From NCBI GenBank assembly GCA_021397845.1, contig JAHSVC010000034.1, positions 2,418,001 to 2,482,000 on the forward strand: a stretch of DNA of 64,000 nt. The letters run 5' to 3'. A program made the position numbers and the translations under genes. Within the stretch, counting starts at the first letter, position 1; each line of letters begins with the position of its first letter. This stretch comes from Areca catechu (lineage: Eukaryota > Streptophyta > Magnoliopsida > Arecales > Arecaceae). Shown here piece after piece: positions 11,191-23,080 of this stretch. The notes beneath the pieces are model-generated. The model was not told the origin of the DNA. It made no database searches and saw nothing but the letters and a program-made list of their open reading frames with translations.

Positions 11191-11394
11191 AAACCCTAAT
11201 TGGTTTTATATCATGACTAAGTTTTTTGCTATGACTAAATATAATTTTGATGAGGGCTTTTGATGGTCTCAAAACACATTCTAAATTATCATGATTACTA
11301 TGCTTATAACATATTTAAACATGTAACATATCATCATAACATAACATCATAACATAAAAATATATTTCACCTCACTTTTTCATGGGATATGGCC

Positions 11395-11489
11395 ACAGCG
11401 GCACCCCTACACGCCATAGGAGACCCATTGAATGAGAGGAGAGGGCCTTTAAGCCCTACTTGGCTCCTATGACCAGACGGCCATGGTGA
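11395..11489 (-). other. Copia C leader module 1, shared with chromovirus B
   Basis: On the minus strand it opens TCACCATGGCCGTC, has the stem GGTCATAGGAG pairing with CTCCTATGGC, a small inner hairpin GGGCTTAAAGGCCC, and closes GTGTAGGGGTGCCGCTGT. Element B (23921-23826) has the same block with both arms of the long stem changed together (GTCATAGGAAA with TTTTCTATGAC). Confidence 0.8.
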
Positions 11490-11596
11490 CTAACCTAATC
11501 CAAAGCAACTGGTACAATCAACATGCATTATTTCATACTTGACATAATATCATGCATTTCATAAAGAAACCAGAAATCATGCATATGAATTTGGTC

Positions 11597-11712
11597 GGGT
11601 CGACTCGACAGGGTTTGGGTTGGCTCGACAGGGTTCGGGTCGCTCGATAGGTTCGGGTCGGCTCGATAAGGTTTGGATCGACTCGATAGGGTTCGGGTCG
11701 GCTTGACAGTGG
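11597..11712 (-). repeat. About six 19-21 bp tandem units in the Copia C leader
   Basis: Units of the type GGGTTCGGGTCGGCTCGATA. They sit between the PBS and leader module 1. The array is much richer in CpG than its surroundings. Confidence 0.85.
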
Positions 11713-11760
11713 AATTTCATAAAACTCCAAAATGGCTCATTACTGGTATGCCACAAGGAT

Positions 11761-11773
11761 GGCTCTGATACCA
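11761..11773 (-). other. Primer binding site, initiator-Met tRNA (Copia C)
   Basis: Plus strand GGCTCTGATACCA is the exact complement of TGGTATCAGAGCC, two bases from the LTR edge. Confidence 0.93.
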
Positions 11774-11774
11774 C

Positions 11775-14154
11775 TGATGGAAATTCTCCTATGGTATCGG
11801 GAATCATGCAGCATGCGAAAATGAATTTCAAAACAAAATTCTAAGCATGAAACTCTAATATGGCTAGAAAACCCTAATTCCCAAGAACCCCTTCTGCAAT
11901 ACCAATTAATGATAAATGGAGTCGGAAAAACATACCTGGATTGCTGAAATCCAATCCTTTCCACGAGGCTCACAAGTGCAAGCCCTCCAATGGTAATCCA
12001 CACGAGAATAGTACCAAGGAAGAATCCCTATCGGGGTTGCTTGCTTCAACAAAACTTTATGGCAACCTTTTGACCTTTGACCACTGTAGGACATCCTGTC
12101 CTACTGTAGGGCACTAAGAACACTGTCCTACACCACTCTTGATCTTAGGACAACCCTTCTCTAGGACTCCTTAGGCTTATGTCCTAAAACAAAGCCTTGT
12201 CCTAGAAGATTAGACCTTGTCTTAACAAGACAAGTCTTGTCTTAAAGAATGGAAGAGGGAGGGAGAGACAGAGAAACACTTAGAATGTTTTTACGGTGAA
12301 AAAGATTATCTGAAACTCATATCACCGCCCCTATTTATAGTTTTAAGAGGGGCATGTGATATGTCCTCCAACAAGTTATCAGATATGATTTTTCAAGATC
12401 AAAAAATTATATCCAATATGTCTTCTAATGCACCAAAAGACATATCGGCATCCATCCACTTTCCTGGACAATCTATGACTTGCCACATAGCAAGTACCGG
12501 TCCCTGGGAAGCCAAGAGGTGCCTCTTCAACCTCCAAATACCAAAGAAAATGAAGAGTCCTGAAAATAGAAGGACTCTGCTTCAAGGTGCGTGCCACATG
12601 AAGAGACGTGTCTATTCATGCGCACTTTTGCTTCCACCCCTTTTCACACCATTTCAAATGGCCTTGACTGGTCAAACAAATCCAAGAGGTATGGGGATAA
12701 GATGAGAAGGCATTCTAGATAAGAAACACTCCGTGTTTCATCTACAAAGGACTTTTGTCCTTCTGTGCCCCTACATTTCTCCCGTGCATGCCAAAAGGTG
12801 CCAAGAGTCCCTAGCCCCAGGGACTATTCCATAAATCGGTCAAAAGGTCAATTTAAAATCAGATAAAGCTCTGATTTAATTATCCCCACTTATGACTCAA
12901 CCTAATTAAGGTTTCCCTTAATTAAGTTAGCCCAATTAGCAAGCAACCGGATCCAATCCAATTGGATTAGGAATTGGGTTAGCCTGCACATGCTAGTGTG
13001 CAATCTAGCTAACCAATTAGGATACCATGATCCTAATTAAGTCACGAATGACTTCCTTGGCCAACTTTCTATTGTATATGATCCATTGGGTTCCACATCT
13101 AGTCAGCAGTAGGTTTAGATTTGAGCTGTTTCAATCCAATCGAACCCGATTGACCTAATTAGGTCAAATTTGCTTACCTAATTGTCCAATTCGAATCACA
13201 CATCGAATTGACACATGAAACCAAATCAATTGGTTCATGAAAACCTACAAGACAAGATTGAAGTCTAGCAACATGTCATGCCTGCCCGAAAGATGAGGAA
13301 TTTGATAGAAATTACCAAAGTACCCTTCAGTAGTAAGTTACCGTGAATTCAATCTTTCGATCTCCATTATCCCGATTAAGTGATAGGTATGGATATATGT
13401 CAAATCCTAACACTTAATCATATCGAATCTCAACTCGATCATGAGGACTCAGCTGATGACTATTAAAAATCAATTCAATCTCATCCTACTTTGATCAAAG
13501 GCTCCTTGAGTCACTCATCGAAGAGATTACATAGGATAACAATTCCCCATACTATAGGAAAGATCGATTCCTTGTTGGTCCACTCACATCCTTTGTACAC
13601 CTTCCACCATATCCAGAACACCTCATACATGTCACAATGCCATGAATGAGTATGAACCAAAGTATGGCTTAGTGTGCACAAGGAACCATGGTGACCTCAT
13701 GTCTAGCATAACTTATACTCTAGGACTATCTTTTGACAAGCAGTAAGACTTCCATAGGATAGTCCCAGTACGGATCATTCAGTATACTCATACTTTAATG
13801 AGTACCCTTATCCTTGTATTATGTCTCTACACAAGTAGTTGTGAGATCAACCACCCTCATCAATTGAGCATACATAGGATAAGCTAGTCTTTCCGGATTT
13901 ATCAATCCCCGAATCGATGGTCCAACAACTAAGAACATTCTAGATTATGATTTATAGAAATTAGGTCTCACTGTTATTTTATCATAACCCTAATTCCATT
14001 GCCCTACTCTATGGGGTTCATCATAATCACAAATCATGACATAGCAATATATGATGAATCAAATACCTTTATTAATATGAAAAATATGTCATACATGAGT
14101 GGAAGTTTACAAATGGCCCTTAAAATGATTGGCTCTTAGAGCACTTTTCTATCA
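11775..14154 (-). repeat. Copia C 5' LTR (about 2.38 kb)
   Basis: On the minus strand it starts TGATAGAAAAGTGCTC and ends just before the PBS. It shares with Copia A the TATA box (12339-12332), the R palindrome (12243-12227), and the U3 block around the AACCGGATCC and CCTAATTAAG motifs. Open frames within it (for example 12361-12705) are not genes. Confidence 0.9.
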
Positions 14155-14391
14155 TCGAAGGCAGTAAGCTTGGTCGGCTAAGGCTTGGAAGACTAGGGCG
14201 ATCAAGGACACTCACACCTCAACACAAGAATAAAGTAACACAAGAATACAAGAACAATCTCAAATAAAATTCACCAGAGTTTTGATATCATGAATAAAGA
14301 TTACTTACAAGAGGGGTGATGGGGGACAACGCTAGGAGGATCGTTGGAGAGCTGAGAAATCTCCTGGGATTAGGGTCAAGAAGGGATAACT

Positions 14392-14770
14392 AGGGCCTCA
14401 CACCCCGCAATGTTCCCAAAAACAAAGAAAATTAGGGCCTCACACCCCTCAATGCTCGAAAGCGAAGGAATAGGGTCTCACACCCCTCGACTCGAAAGCG
14501 AAGGCATAGGGTCTCACACCCCTCGACGCTCGAAAGCGAAGGCATAGGGTCTCACACCCCTCGATGCTCGAAAGCGAAGGAATAGGGTCTCACACCCCTC
14601 GATGCTCGAAAGCGAAGGAATAGGGTCTCACACCCCTCGACGCTTGAAAGCAAAGAATAGGGCCTCCACCCCCTCGACGCTCGAAAGTGAAGGAATAGGG
14701 TCTCACACCCCTTGACGCCTAAAGGCCAAGGAAAATGGGCCTCACACCCTCCCATGCGGGGCGAATGAAA
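14392..14770 (-). repeat. 38-bp tandem array, about nine units, in LTR K
   Basis: The unit begins AGGGTCTCACACCCCTCGA and ends near CTCGAAAGCGAAGGAAT. Units at the edges are more diverged than those in the middle. The LTRs of B have only two recognisable copies at the same place after the TATA box. Transcribed from the minus-strand TATA at 14841-14834, the array would be in the 5' UTR. Confidence 0.9.
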
Positions 14771-15138
14771 AGAATCACTTTTTTCTAAACACTCATCTTC
14801 ATTCACCAAATTTTTACAAAGAATTGAGGGTGGCATTTATAGACTTTCCAACCCTCTTCCAAGATAAAGATGAAACCTATCCCAATCCTAATAGACTTCA
14901 AACTAATAACCCTAATCTAAAAATAAAACAACTTCAAACTAATCAATACATCCAGATAAAAAAAATTAAATTAACAAAATATAATCTGAATGCATTGAGA
15001 TCTGTGCCAAGAAAAAGTGGATCCGTGCTGAGTTGCTCTAAAATCTGTGCAGGCCTGATAATGTGCAGAAGACATCCTGCTTTGAGAAGCATGTAACTTT
15101 AAGATCCATGCAAACTTATTTATACTACTCTGATATCT

Positions 15139-15600
15139 GTGAAGATTCATTTCCCTGTGACCGTGGAACAGAGGGGCGGTGGACAGGGAAGAGGGGCTTG
15201 CAAGGAGACTTTGTCGGCATCAGTGATGGGAAGGAGGCGGCACGACCGGCGACTGGGGGAAGGCGGCGGCATGGTCGGTGGCTGGAATAGGAGGCAGGGA
15301 GTCGACGACCTTGGTCTGATGGTGGATGATGGCTATAAGGCTGCGCCCATTCTTGGGGTTGGAGGAGGGCACTGCGGGAGGAGCGGCGGTGGCGAAAATG
15401 GAGGAAGTCATAGCCCTTGGAGCGACCGGTGGGTAGGTTCCAGATCAATGAGGCGATGGATCTCGGTGAGGTTGTTCGGTCTAAGGCAGTGTGGAGATGG
15501 GACGGCGGCGGGTGGGGATGACAGGCGGATGGTGGGTTGGGCGGCCGGCATAGGGAAGGGAGGCGATATGGTGGTTGTCGATTGAGAACGGAAGAAATGG
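15139..15600. other. GC-rich block inside K, no gene
   Basis: This stretch is rich in GGCGG and GGTGG and gives overlapping open frames on both strands. The predicted peptides are low-complexity (Gly/Arg or Pro/His) and match no family I recognise. It is probably composition-driven, and of separate origin from the AT-rich flanks. Confidence 0.5.
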
Positions 15601-16598
15601 GGGCTTGGATCTGGGTGGAAAGGTGGAGAAGATGACAGGAATAGCTAGGGATAAGTTGGGGATAAGTATGAAATAAAATGGGAATAGCAAAAATAAGTAG
15701 AATAGCTGGGATAAAAATTTTAAACTAAAATAAAAAATCTAGAAAAAAAAGGAAAAAACTGGATGGGTTTTGATGTCCCCATCAAGGGGGGGGTCGGGTA
15801 TTTATAGATGTTCCTCAAGTCATCTCCTAGTTATGATAGGAATACAAAGTAGAGAGGAAAAGGGATGACAAGTTTGATTAAGATTGGGAGAATACACTTT
15901 GAATGAAACTAGTTCTCCTTATTCTACTTGGATTTCTTCCTCCTTTGAATTGGTCAAAGGCTTGGACTTGGTCAAAGGGCTTGACACCTACATGTATTGG
16001 GCTTGGCTGTGGGCTTCATGGGCAGCAAGGGGGCATCCTCCTTTGGGCCTTGATGCATGGGCTTTGGGCCTTGGAAATGGGATGCCCTGGTATCAGCATA
16101 TTCCTTGGAATCTTGGTTTGGGGATCATGGGCTTGACTTTGGAATCTTTGGCCTGTGGCTCTTGGTGTTTGGCTGGTGTCTGGCTCTTTTGATCTGTTGA
16201 TATGATCTGATCTATGCATCTGGAGGGTATCTAAGGCGGAGGGTACAAGGCAGGCATCTGGAGGGCATCTAAGGCATTTGGAAGGAATCTTGGACCTTGG
16301 GGTGGCAAAGAAGGTCCACTAAGCTGCTGTGAAAGCTTCTAGCTCCTAGATAAGGCCTGGTAGAACTTCAAAACTGTGTAACCTCTCCTCTTATACAAAA
16401 TGGGACTCATACTGGACTAATCTCAAGTACAAGACTCAATAACTGGATCAAAGTTGAGATAAATCAACTAGTCTCAACTTACTACATGACTCAATCTTAC
16501 TTGATTACAAAATTGTGACACATGACTAAGGCTCTAAATCCTAATTAGTAAACCATATGGGATCCAGTAATTTGCGTCTGATCCTGGTGCCCCTACCA

Positions 16599-17834
16599 TA
16601 TGCATTATGCCCAATTTTATAACATTTAAAGCAAGTCAGAATGGAGGATGCATCAACATAGAAATTCTTGTTTTTTCCACTCAAGATTTTTTTTTCTTTA
16701 AAAACTCATCATTTGATACAAAAATCTTGGACCTTATTAGATTTTTATTTCATTCAATAAAATATTTTTCTCATTTGAAAAATTATAACATAAATTTTCA
16801 AATCAAAATTTTCTTTTTTTTTTCTTTAAAAAGATTGTTCTTATCATTTTTTAAAACATCAATCTTTATATTTTAATCATAATTTTTATTAGCAAGATTG
16901 CTATTCTCAAGAGAAAAAGAATCTGCATGTCTTTTTAATTTCTTGTGCTCAATTTTTAATACTTTGTATTCATACACAAGATCATTAAATGCATCATATA
17001 ATTCATCAAAGATAAAATCATATTTATTTTCAGAACATACCTCTTCCTTATTTGCCATGAAGCAAAGATTGGCAACTTCTTGTTCATCATCCAAACTTGA
17101 ATCTTCGCTATCGTTCCAAGTTACCATCATTGTCTTGAATTTCTTTTTGGCCTTGAGGGCTATTATCTTTTTCTTCTCTTGATCATCAATCACTTTTTTG
17201 TACCATAAATTCAACTCGTGGATCATGAGTGAACCAATAAGCTCCTCCAAAGGTAGAGTATCAATATCTTTGGCTTCTTGGATCGCCGTTATCTTTGGAT
17301 TCCATGATATTGGCAAAGACCTAAGAATTTTATTAACCAAATCATCATTAGTATAGACTTTGCCAAGACTTTTTAATTCATTAATAATATTCATAAATCC
17401 TCCACACATATCAGATATAGATTCATAGTGCAGCATTTTAAATATTTCAAAAGAATATACAAGCAAATTAATTTTAGTATTCTTCACTTGAAGAGTACCC
17501 TCATGAATAACCTCAAGTGTGTCCCATATTTCCTTCACTATTTCACATGTGGAGATCCTATTGAATTCATTAGGATCCAATGCACAATAAAGCAAGTTCG
17601 TTGCTTTGGCATTAAGCTCAGATTGCTTAATATCGTTGTCATCCCAATCCTCTTCGAGTTTTAGAATGGAAATACCATTAACCAATATTGAAGGAATATG
17701 TGGATCATTAACAATCATTTTCCAAAGATAATAATCTATAGATTGAATATAAATGCGCATGCATAATTTTAATATGTATAATTAGTACCATTAAAAAATG
17801 GTGGTCTAACACTAATACCTACAAGGGTTTCCAT
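16599..17834 (-). pseudogene. SIRE-type Copia gag, cut inside its zinc knuckle
   Basis: The original start is likely the ATG at 17834 (METLVGISVRPP, then FNGTNY), but a stop and frameshift follow. The open frame 17760-16873 (295 codons) then carries the UBN2-type gag domain: RIYIQSIDYYLWK at the start, EIVKEIWDTLEVIHEGT in the middle, and NKILRSLPISW. The C-terminal part is coiled-coil-like and Lys-rich. After more stops a zinc knuckle begins (CFKCYKIGHNA, 16640-16600) and is cut before its last Cys by LTR K. The family forms the particle core. Confidence 0.85.
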
Positions 17835-17877
17835 GATCTTTTACTCAAAATCATTAGATTTTCAAACAAAGTACCAT

Positions 17878-17889
17878 GCTCTGATACCA
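17878..17889 (-). other. Primer binding site, initiator-Met tRNA (Copia E)
   Basis: Plus strand GCTCTGATACCA is complementary to TGGTATCAGAGC and lies two bases from the LTR end at 17892. Confidence 0.9.
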
Positions 17890-18221
17890 ATTGTTGCCCA
17901 GTGATAAAGCAACCCAAGAGGGAGGATGAATTAGGTTTTATAAACTTTTTGAGTTATTTTAACAAGTATGTACTAATTGCAATTAAGTGCTTGTATTTTG
18001 CCAAAGTGTTTATGTGCCTGATGAAAATATGTAACGAATTAATAAAGTAAATGCAAGAGTAAATAAGCAATACATAAGAGCAATCACAAATATAAGATAT
18101 ATAGTGGTTTGGTACACTCCAAGACACCTACATCCACTGTCCAAGTTTCCTTTGAGTATTTCATTATAATCACCATGATTACAGTCGATTAGTTTTTCAA
18201 GCTTACTAATCAAAATCCAAC

Positions 18222-18404
18222 TTGTTTTCCTAGGCTCACAAGTAAAACTCCTTGTTGGTTTTATAACTTAGGCTAACCAACAACCTCCGATGGTTTTACG
18301 AGCTCACCAACAACCTATGTTGGTTTTATGGGATCACCAACAACCTATATTGGTTTTACACAAAGGCTAACCAATAACCTCTTTGGTTTTTCCAGGCTCA
18401 CCAA
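18222..18404 (-). repeat. About five units of roughly 37-43 bp in the LTR of E
   Basis: Each unit contains ACCAACAACCTNNGNTGGTTTT, so each is itself a small inverted repeat (CCAACAACC with GGTT or GTTGG). As RNA, each would form a short hairpin. Confidence 0.8.
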
Positions 18405-18784
18405 AAATTTTGATACAACAATGTAAGAATGAAAGTAAAGACTACAATAAAGCTTTCTAAAATAAAGCAAGTATCTCTTTGAAACCTTTGGATGATGTTG
18501 AAGAAGCTTGTCTTCAATGTATTGAAACCTTCGAATAAAGCTTGATGTTGTGGACCTGGATCAACTCTCTTATCTTTGGAAGCTTGAAGGCTTGAACCAT
18601 TCAACTCTTGAATTCTTGAAGGATATTCAATAATCTCACCAAAGGATTTCTTCCCCATTTGATTTTTGATATTTATATAGCTCCCCAAATCATAGATGAC
18701 CATTTATGACTATTGGAGATGAAAAACTAGCCATTTGAAGCAAGTTGGAATCAATTCTACACTTCTGAAAAACTAGCCGTTACT

Positions 18785-18975
18785 CCGTGTGTTGATAATT
18801 GAATCTGGTGAGTCGACACTTGAGTTTGTTCATGAGTTGACACTTGAATCTGGTGAGTCGATACTTGAGTCAGCTCAAGGCAAAAATTCTGAATTTTCAC
18901 AGTTCTGTATTTTTCTTGTTCTCAGGCCTTGAGTCGACACTTGAACTTCTTCATGAGTCGACACTTGAGTGTGCC
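18785..18975 (-). repeat. GAGTCGACACTTGA repeats in the LTR of E
   Basis: Five to six imperfect copies of GAGTCGACACTTGA with variable spacers such as ATCTGGT and TTCTTCAT. Confidence 0.8.
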
Positions 18976-19221
18976 AGTGCTGAAACTTATTGAAACTTCT
19001 TTATAATCAAACTTTAAGTCTTTCTAAGTCTTCTTCATGTTCCAAAGTCCTTATAACTTGAAATTCCATGAATTTGAAAAACTTCTTTTGCTGAAATACA
19101 AGCATTTCTTCATTCAACATGGATGAGTACTAAGATCTGATGAACATACTAAAACACACAATTAGTACTCATATATACTTAAGTATTTTGTCAATCATCA
19201 AAATCAAGACTAGAGTCAACA

Positions 19222-19239
19222 TTAACAGAAGAGACTCTA
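19222..19239. other. 18-bp island between Copia E and chromovirus B
   Basis: It holds TTAAC (probable target copy of E), eight bases, and CTCTA (target copy of B). It rejoins the Copia LTR fragment J that continues at 25721. Confidence 0.65.
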
Positions 19240-20944
19240 TGATGTGGGATAAAAAACCAAAACTAAATTATTAAAATTAATAACTAATTAATAGAGAAAA
19301 TTAGAAACTAATTTTTATATTTTTCAGATTTTAAGGAAGACTTCAAAGGGGATGGTGAAGGAAACTAATTCAATTACCTGCACAAGTAAACCTATAAAGC
19401 AATTAAAAAAATAGGACCTGGTGGTTGAGAAACCACCATAAACTAAGATCTATTCAACGAGTGAGAATTATGAGATGGAAAAAGTTCAGTTGTACCAATG
19501 AAGATCGCTCTCTCGATGTAGATCTGGCAAGACTCTCAAGATCATAGCGACAGGATTTCAAGATCTTGCTTTCAGGCTCCGATCATCCGCACGATGCTGG
19601 TTCTGAGGCAAGAACACCTGATCTTGATTCCTGTTCACCTATAACACTTAACAAAGAGAAACACGAATTAAAAGCAGCAATGGAAAAGAAGAATGAAAGA
19701 AAGGAAGGTTTAGAAATGATGGATTTGGATTTCTTGATGGCTGGATAAGTAGGGCCTCACACCCCGCAATATTTTATAGAACAAAGGAAGAGCCTCACAC
19801 CCCGTGATGCACACAGTAAAAGAAGAAATTTGACATAATTTTGTTGTATATTGATGAATAATTGATGAATTACAAGGGGGGCTGGTGGGGTATTTATAGA
19901 CTCCGAACCAGTGATGTAAGGGACACAAACACTAGTCTTGTGCTCCCTTGGACTACAACTCCTAGAATCCTGCTCTTTGGTGTCTTGGACTCTAGAGTCT
20001 AGATGATGTGGTTGTCTGTTGGTGAGGGAAGTCTGGATTGAAGAAAACTTAAGAGTTTTGGTGAAACTTTTGAGTTCAGGAGATTTAAGCAGCTTGCATC
20101 CTGATTGCTTGAAACTCTTGAAGTAGAAGACCATTGAACCTTCTCCCCTTAAGTGATTAAAACTCCTAGGACTCTTGCTTGAAGTGGGCGACAAAGAAGT
20201 GATTTTGGCATGGAAAATTGAGTGGGAGAGCACCATCTTGGGGAGTCCTTCTGCTTTACTTATCTCAAAAGGAGGGTGCCAATCTTGTCTTCATTTGGTC
20301 GACCAAAATAATAAAAACACATGGCATGTGGGATATCCAAACAAAAGTGACATGGCATGTGTTCTTGTCCCAAAATGAAATGTCCAAATGGTATTGTCCC
20401 AATGGCATGTGTTGACGTCCAAATCCTTGAAAAAAAAATGGTGCCAAGAAGAGGTTGTGACTTGGGCTAGCACATGGATTGTCTTGAGTCTTCAATTGGG
20501 TGCACATGGGATGTTGTCTTGGTCCCCTCTTGTAATACAGGACTCAATGACTCAACTAATTACATGGACTCAATGAATAACTAACCACATCTTTTAACCA
20601 ACTAATAACTAATTGAACCAACCACACTTAATTAGGCTTTCAAATAAAAATCCAATTAAAGTTGGTAAAAAGGGCTAATTAAATTGGACCACTAAGATCA
20701 CAATTGGGTAAGTAGGGTTTGACTCAATTGGAGTTTTGACTCAACTTGGTAAAAAGGATTTTACCCCAAAATAAACAAAACCCTATAGTTGGTAAAAGGG
20801 TTTACCCTAACTAAACCAAAATAATAAAGTTTAAAATAAATATTTACATGGTAAATAGGGTTGGGTTCAGGGTTTTACTCATAGGTGATCCACAGGGATG
20901 TGGGTTCAACCTGTTGATTTCTTTTAGCAATGGTACATGCACCA
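19240..20944 (-). repeat. Chromovirus B 3' LTR (1705 bp)
   Basis: A minus-strand TATA box appears in plus as TATTTATA at 19891-19898. Two copies of a CCTCACACCCCG repeat lie just after it at 19751-19812. It contains CATGGCATGTG repeats at 20320-20412. Confidence 0.93.
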
Positions 20945-21009
20945 ATTCTTCCTGGGTGGGAGGAACTCGACCCTGTCGAGTATGGGTCAATCCCATAATT
21001 ATAATACTC

Positions 21010-21891
21010 TAGTAAGTCAGGGGCAACTCTCTACAATTCCTCTCTGGTGATCCAACAATCATCAGACTCAGGTCATCCTTGCCAACGAACCAGATATCGC
21101 TGATAATCTTTGCTCCAGGTAGCAATGATCTTGTCATCCAAGATCCATTCAATCTTGTCTCTCCGGGGTGGTGGTATGGCAGGTGGACACACTTAGGTTG
21201 GTTCACTCTCAAGAATAGAATTAGGCCCAAATGGCTCACTAGGAATCAACGTTGGTTCCCTATACTTGATAAGGTCTGAAACGTTGAAAGTAGAGCTAAT
21301 GCCTAGTTCAGGTGGCAATTCAAGCACGTAGGTATTAGGTCCTATTTTTTTAATTACTTTGTATGGTCCACTACTACGGGCATGCAATTTTTTCATGATT
21401 CCAGGTGGGAACCGTTCAGGTCGTAATCGAACCATAACAAAGTCTCCTTCTATGTACTCTTTGAGTCTTCTTTTAAAATTACCCTTAATTAATGTATGAC
21501 ATGTTGATGAAAATTTGGCATGAATTCCTAACAAATGCCATAGTGTTTTCCAAAAATAGGATGCAAATTGAATATGCTCAAAGAACTTAAGCAACCTATT
21601 GATTTCATCAAAATGTAATCGGGTGGCTCTAGAAAGAGTGGAAACTTCATGCCAGGGTAGGAAATAAGAAGTGGATTTGGGGCTAGCCTGGTGGCGTAGG
21701 ACATAAGAAAAAGGCTCATAGAACAATCTGTGACTAATAGGGTTGACCTTAAGGTTTGGACACTGAATTATGTCCACACGTAATAAAGGGTCAGCCTGAA
21801 AAAAGGACGAGTCAAGAACTTTAGGAAAGAGATACTCAATTAGGAATAATGGGGTGAACTCTTCCTGAGGGTGTTGGTTTGGGAAAAGCAA
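21010..21891 (-). pseudogene. Integrase end with chromodomain, element B
   Basis: The frame 21891-21193 contains a piece of the integrase core (FWKTLWHLLGIHAKFSST, near the catalytic Glu, which is deleted), then jumps to the C-terminal domain: GDFVMVRLRPERFPPG, KLHARSSGPYKVIKKIG, GISSTFNVSDL. In the next frame, between about 21170 and 21010, a chromodomain-like segment can be read: IEWILDDKII, DYQRYLVRWQG, a TGA stop, then DDCWITREEL and DLLEYY. A chromodomain places B among Gypsy chromoviruses, where it steers integration to particular chromatin. Confidence 0.85.
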
Positions 21892-22432
21892 GTCCTCATT
21901 GATTACTTAAGGTTCATGATTTTCAGGATCAGACTCTATGATTTGGCTCTCTTCTAATTTTTTCTCAGGTAAAGTCTCAGCAGTAGGATTATGTTCCTCA
22001 TGGTTCTTTTTCTAAGGATCCTACCAACATAGTTTCAATCTGGTCATGGTCAATTAACTCTGGGTTTACCTCCTGTATTTTCTCATCTATATACTCATAT
22101 ATTGAGCTCTTCTCAGCTTCATACACTTCCACTACAATGGCATGTTGGTGAACCAATAGGATAGTAGAGGTGGGTCGACTTAGGGAAGGAGGATTGATTT
22201 CGAGGTTCTGACTAGTTGTACTGATCTAGTGGTTTCTGACTAGCTAAGGAAAACCTGACTAACACTAGATCGATACCTAGGGATTATGGGTTCCTTAGAT
22301 TCATAAGATATGGGCTCATATCTATAGGTCATGGATCTGGGTTCGTAGGAGCTGGGTTCAAAGGATCTGAGCATATAGGAACTAGGTTCATATGATCTGG
22401 GTAGGTACTTTTCTCTAAGTTTAAGTTTCATG

Positions 22433-22972
22433 TCACTCCAGGTAATTATGGGTATGTCTCTTCGTTTTGATCATTCTTTCAATATCATCCCAATAAATTC
22501 TAGCCTGGCATACTAATTTGTGTTTAGCAATCTTAAACTTACTTCCTTCAGACATTAGTTCCCTTTCAAAATATAGATCCATACCTTCTTCCCAATTAAG
22601 ATAATTTTCAAACTCAGGATCACCACCAAATTTAGGTGCTTCTATCCTAAAGTTCCTAGTGGCTCTCTCGTCCTGGTCTATGAAATCATAATTGGGACTC
22701 TTCAAACTAAGATCCCAGATTGGGTCATGGTGTGGGGGGCTCCTAGGATTGGGCTCCAGGAATGGATCAGGATGTGTTTCAAATTTAGGTTCAGGACGGG
22801 TCTTACGAGTTTTTTCTAGGTTCCCTAATCGTTGATCCAGTCAATCAAACTTATGGTTCATATGGGTACACTGTTCAGTGAAGGTCCTAAGGAAGGTCTC
22901 AAAATTGGGAGCATGACTAAATTGGGTTGGGTTTGGATGAAACTAGTAGGGTGTGCCTAACCTAGTTGCCAT
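22433..22972 (-). pseudogene. Chromovirus gag remnant, element B
   Basis: ATG at 22972 (MATRLGTP), a stop soon after, then a frame rich in Pro and a predicted gag core at 22705-22433: FRIEAPKFGGDPEFENYLNW and ARIYWDDIERM, similar in pattern to chromovirus gag. Sequence from 22430 to 21900 has many stops and gives no clear domain. Confidence 0.7.
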
Positions 22973-23080
22973 GTAATGCAACACATCGAACTCGACTCAG
23001 ACTAGGATTTCCTAGACCTAGAGCTCAAGTAGAATGGGTCAGCTCAAATTACAACCAATTCAATAATTACCCTGTCCACT

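Larger units (their letters stand above)
9003..14154 (-). mobile_element. Copia C, minus strand, 5' part only within the window
   Basis: Read on the minus strand from 14154: LTR (14154-11775), PBS (11773-11761), leader (to about 9275, split by a solo LTR), and the gag start down to 9003 where Copia A is inserted. The rest of C should lie left of the window, beyond A. The LTR shares TATA context and R palindrome with A. Bases 14155-14159 (TCGAA) would be its target-site copy. Confidence 0.9.
14155..16598 (-). mobile_element. Composite chromovirus-type LTR sequence K, interrupted by Copia C
   Basis: The right end CCTGGTGCCCCTACCA resembles the element B LTR end CCTGGTGCCCGCACCA. The left part has the same CCTCACACCCC repeats as B, and GACTCA-rich sequence at 16390-16510 as in B. 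Two TATA-like boxes in B-like context are present, at 14834-14841 and 15799-15806. It therefore may be two LTR pieces joined, or an LTR with an inserted GC-rich block. Its left side was split by Copia C; the sequence after 16598 is Copia E gag, with TATGC as the possible target copy. Confidence 0.65.
16599..19221 (-). mobile_element. SIRE-like Copia E, 5' part (LTR, PBS, gag)
   Basis: On the minus strand: LTR 19221-17892, PBS 17889-17878, gag from 17834 to 16599, where LTR K is inserted. The LTR starts TGTTGACTCTAG and ends GGGCAACA. Bases 19222-19226 (TTAAC) would be its target-site copy. Everything downstream of the gag zinc knuckle is absent from the window side. Confidence 0.85.
17892..19221 (-). 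repeat. Copia E 5' LTR (1330 bp)
   Basis: Starts TGTTGACTCTAGTC on the minus strand, a typical SIRE-like opening, and ends ...GGGCAACA before the PBS. It has two repeat zones, described separately. Confidence 0.85.

Noticed and set aside
12361..12705. 114-codon plus-strand frame
   Set aside because: Lies within the minus-strand LTR of Copia C, and its counterparts in the LTRs of A (563-898 and 8188-8481, minus) are broken differently.
15139..15585. Open frames on both strands in the GC-rich block
   Set aside because: Low-complexity products with no recognisable domain and no consistent frame; composition effect.
16607..16876. Plus-strand frame rich in Phe and Lys
   Set aside because: It is the complement of decayed gag sequence of Copia E.
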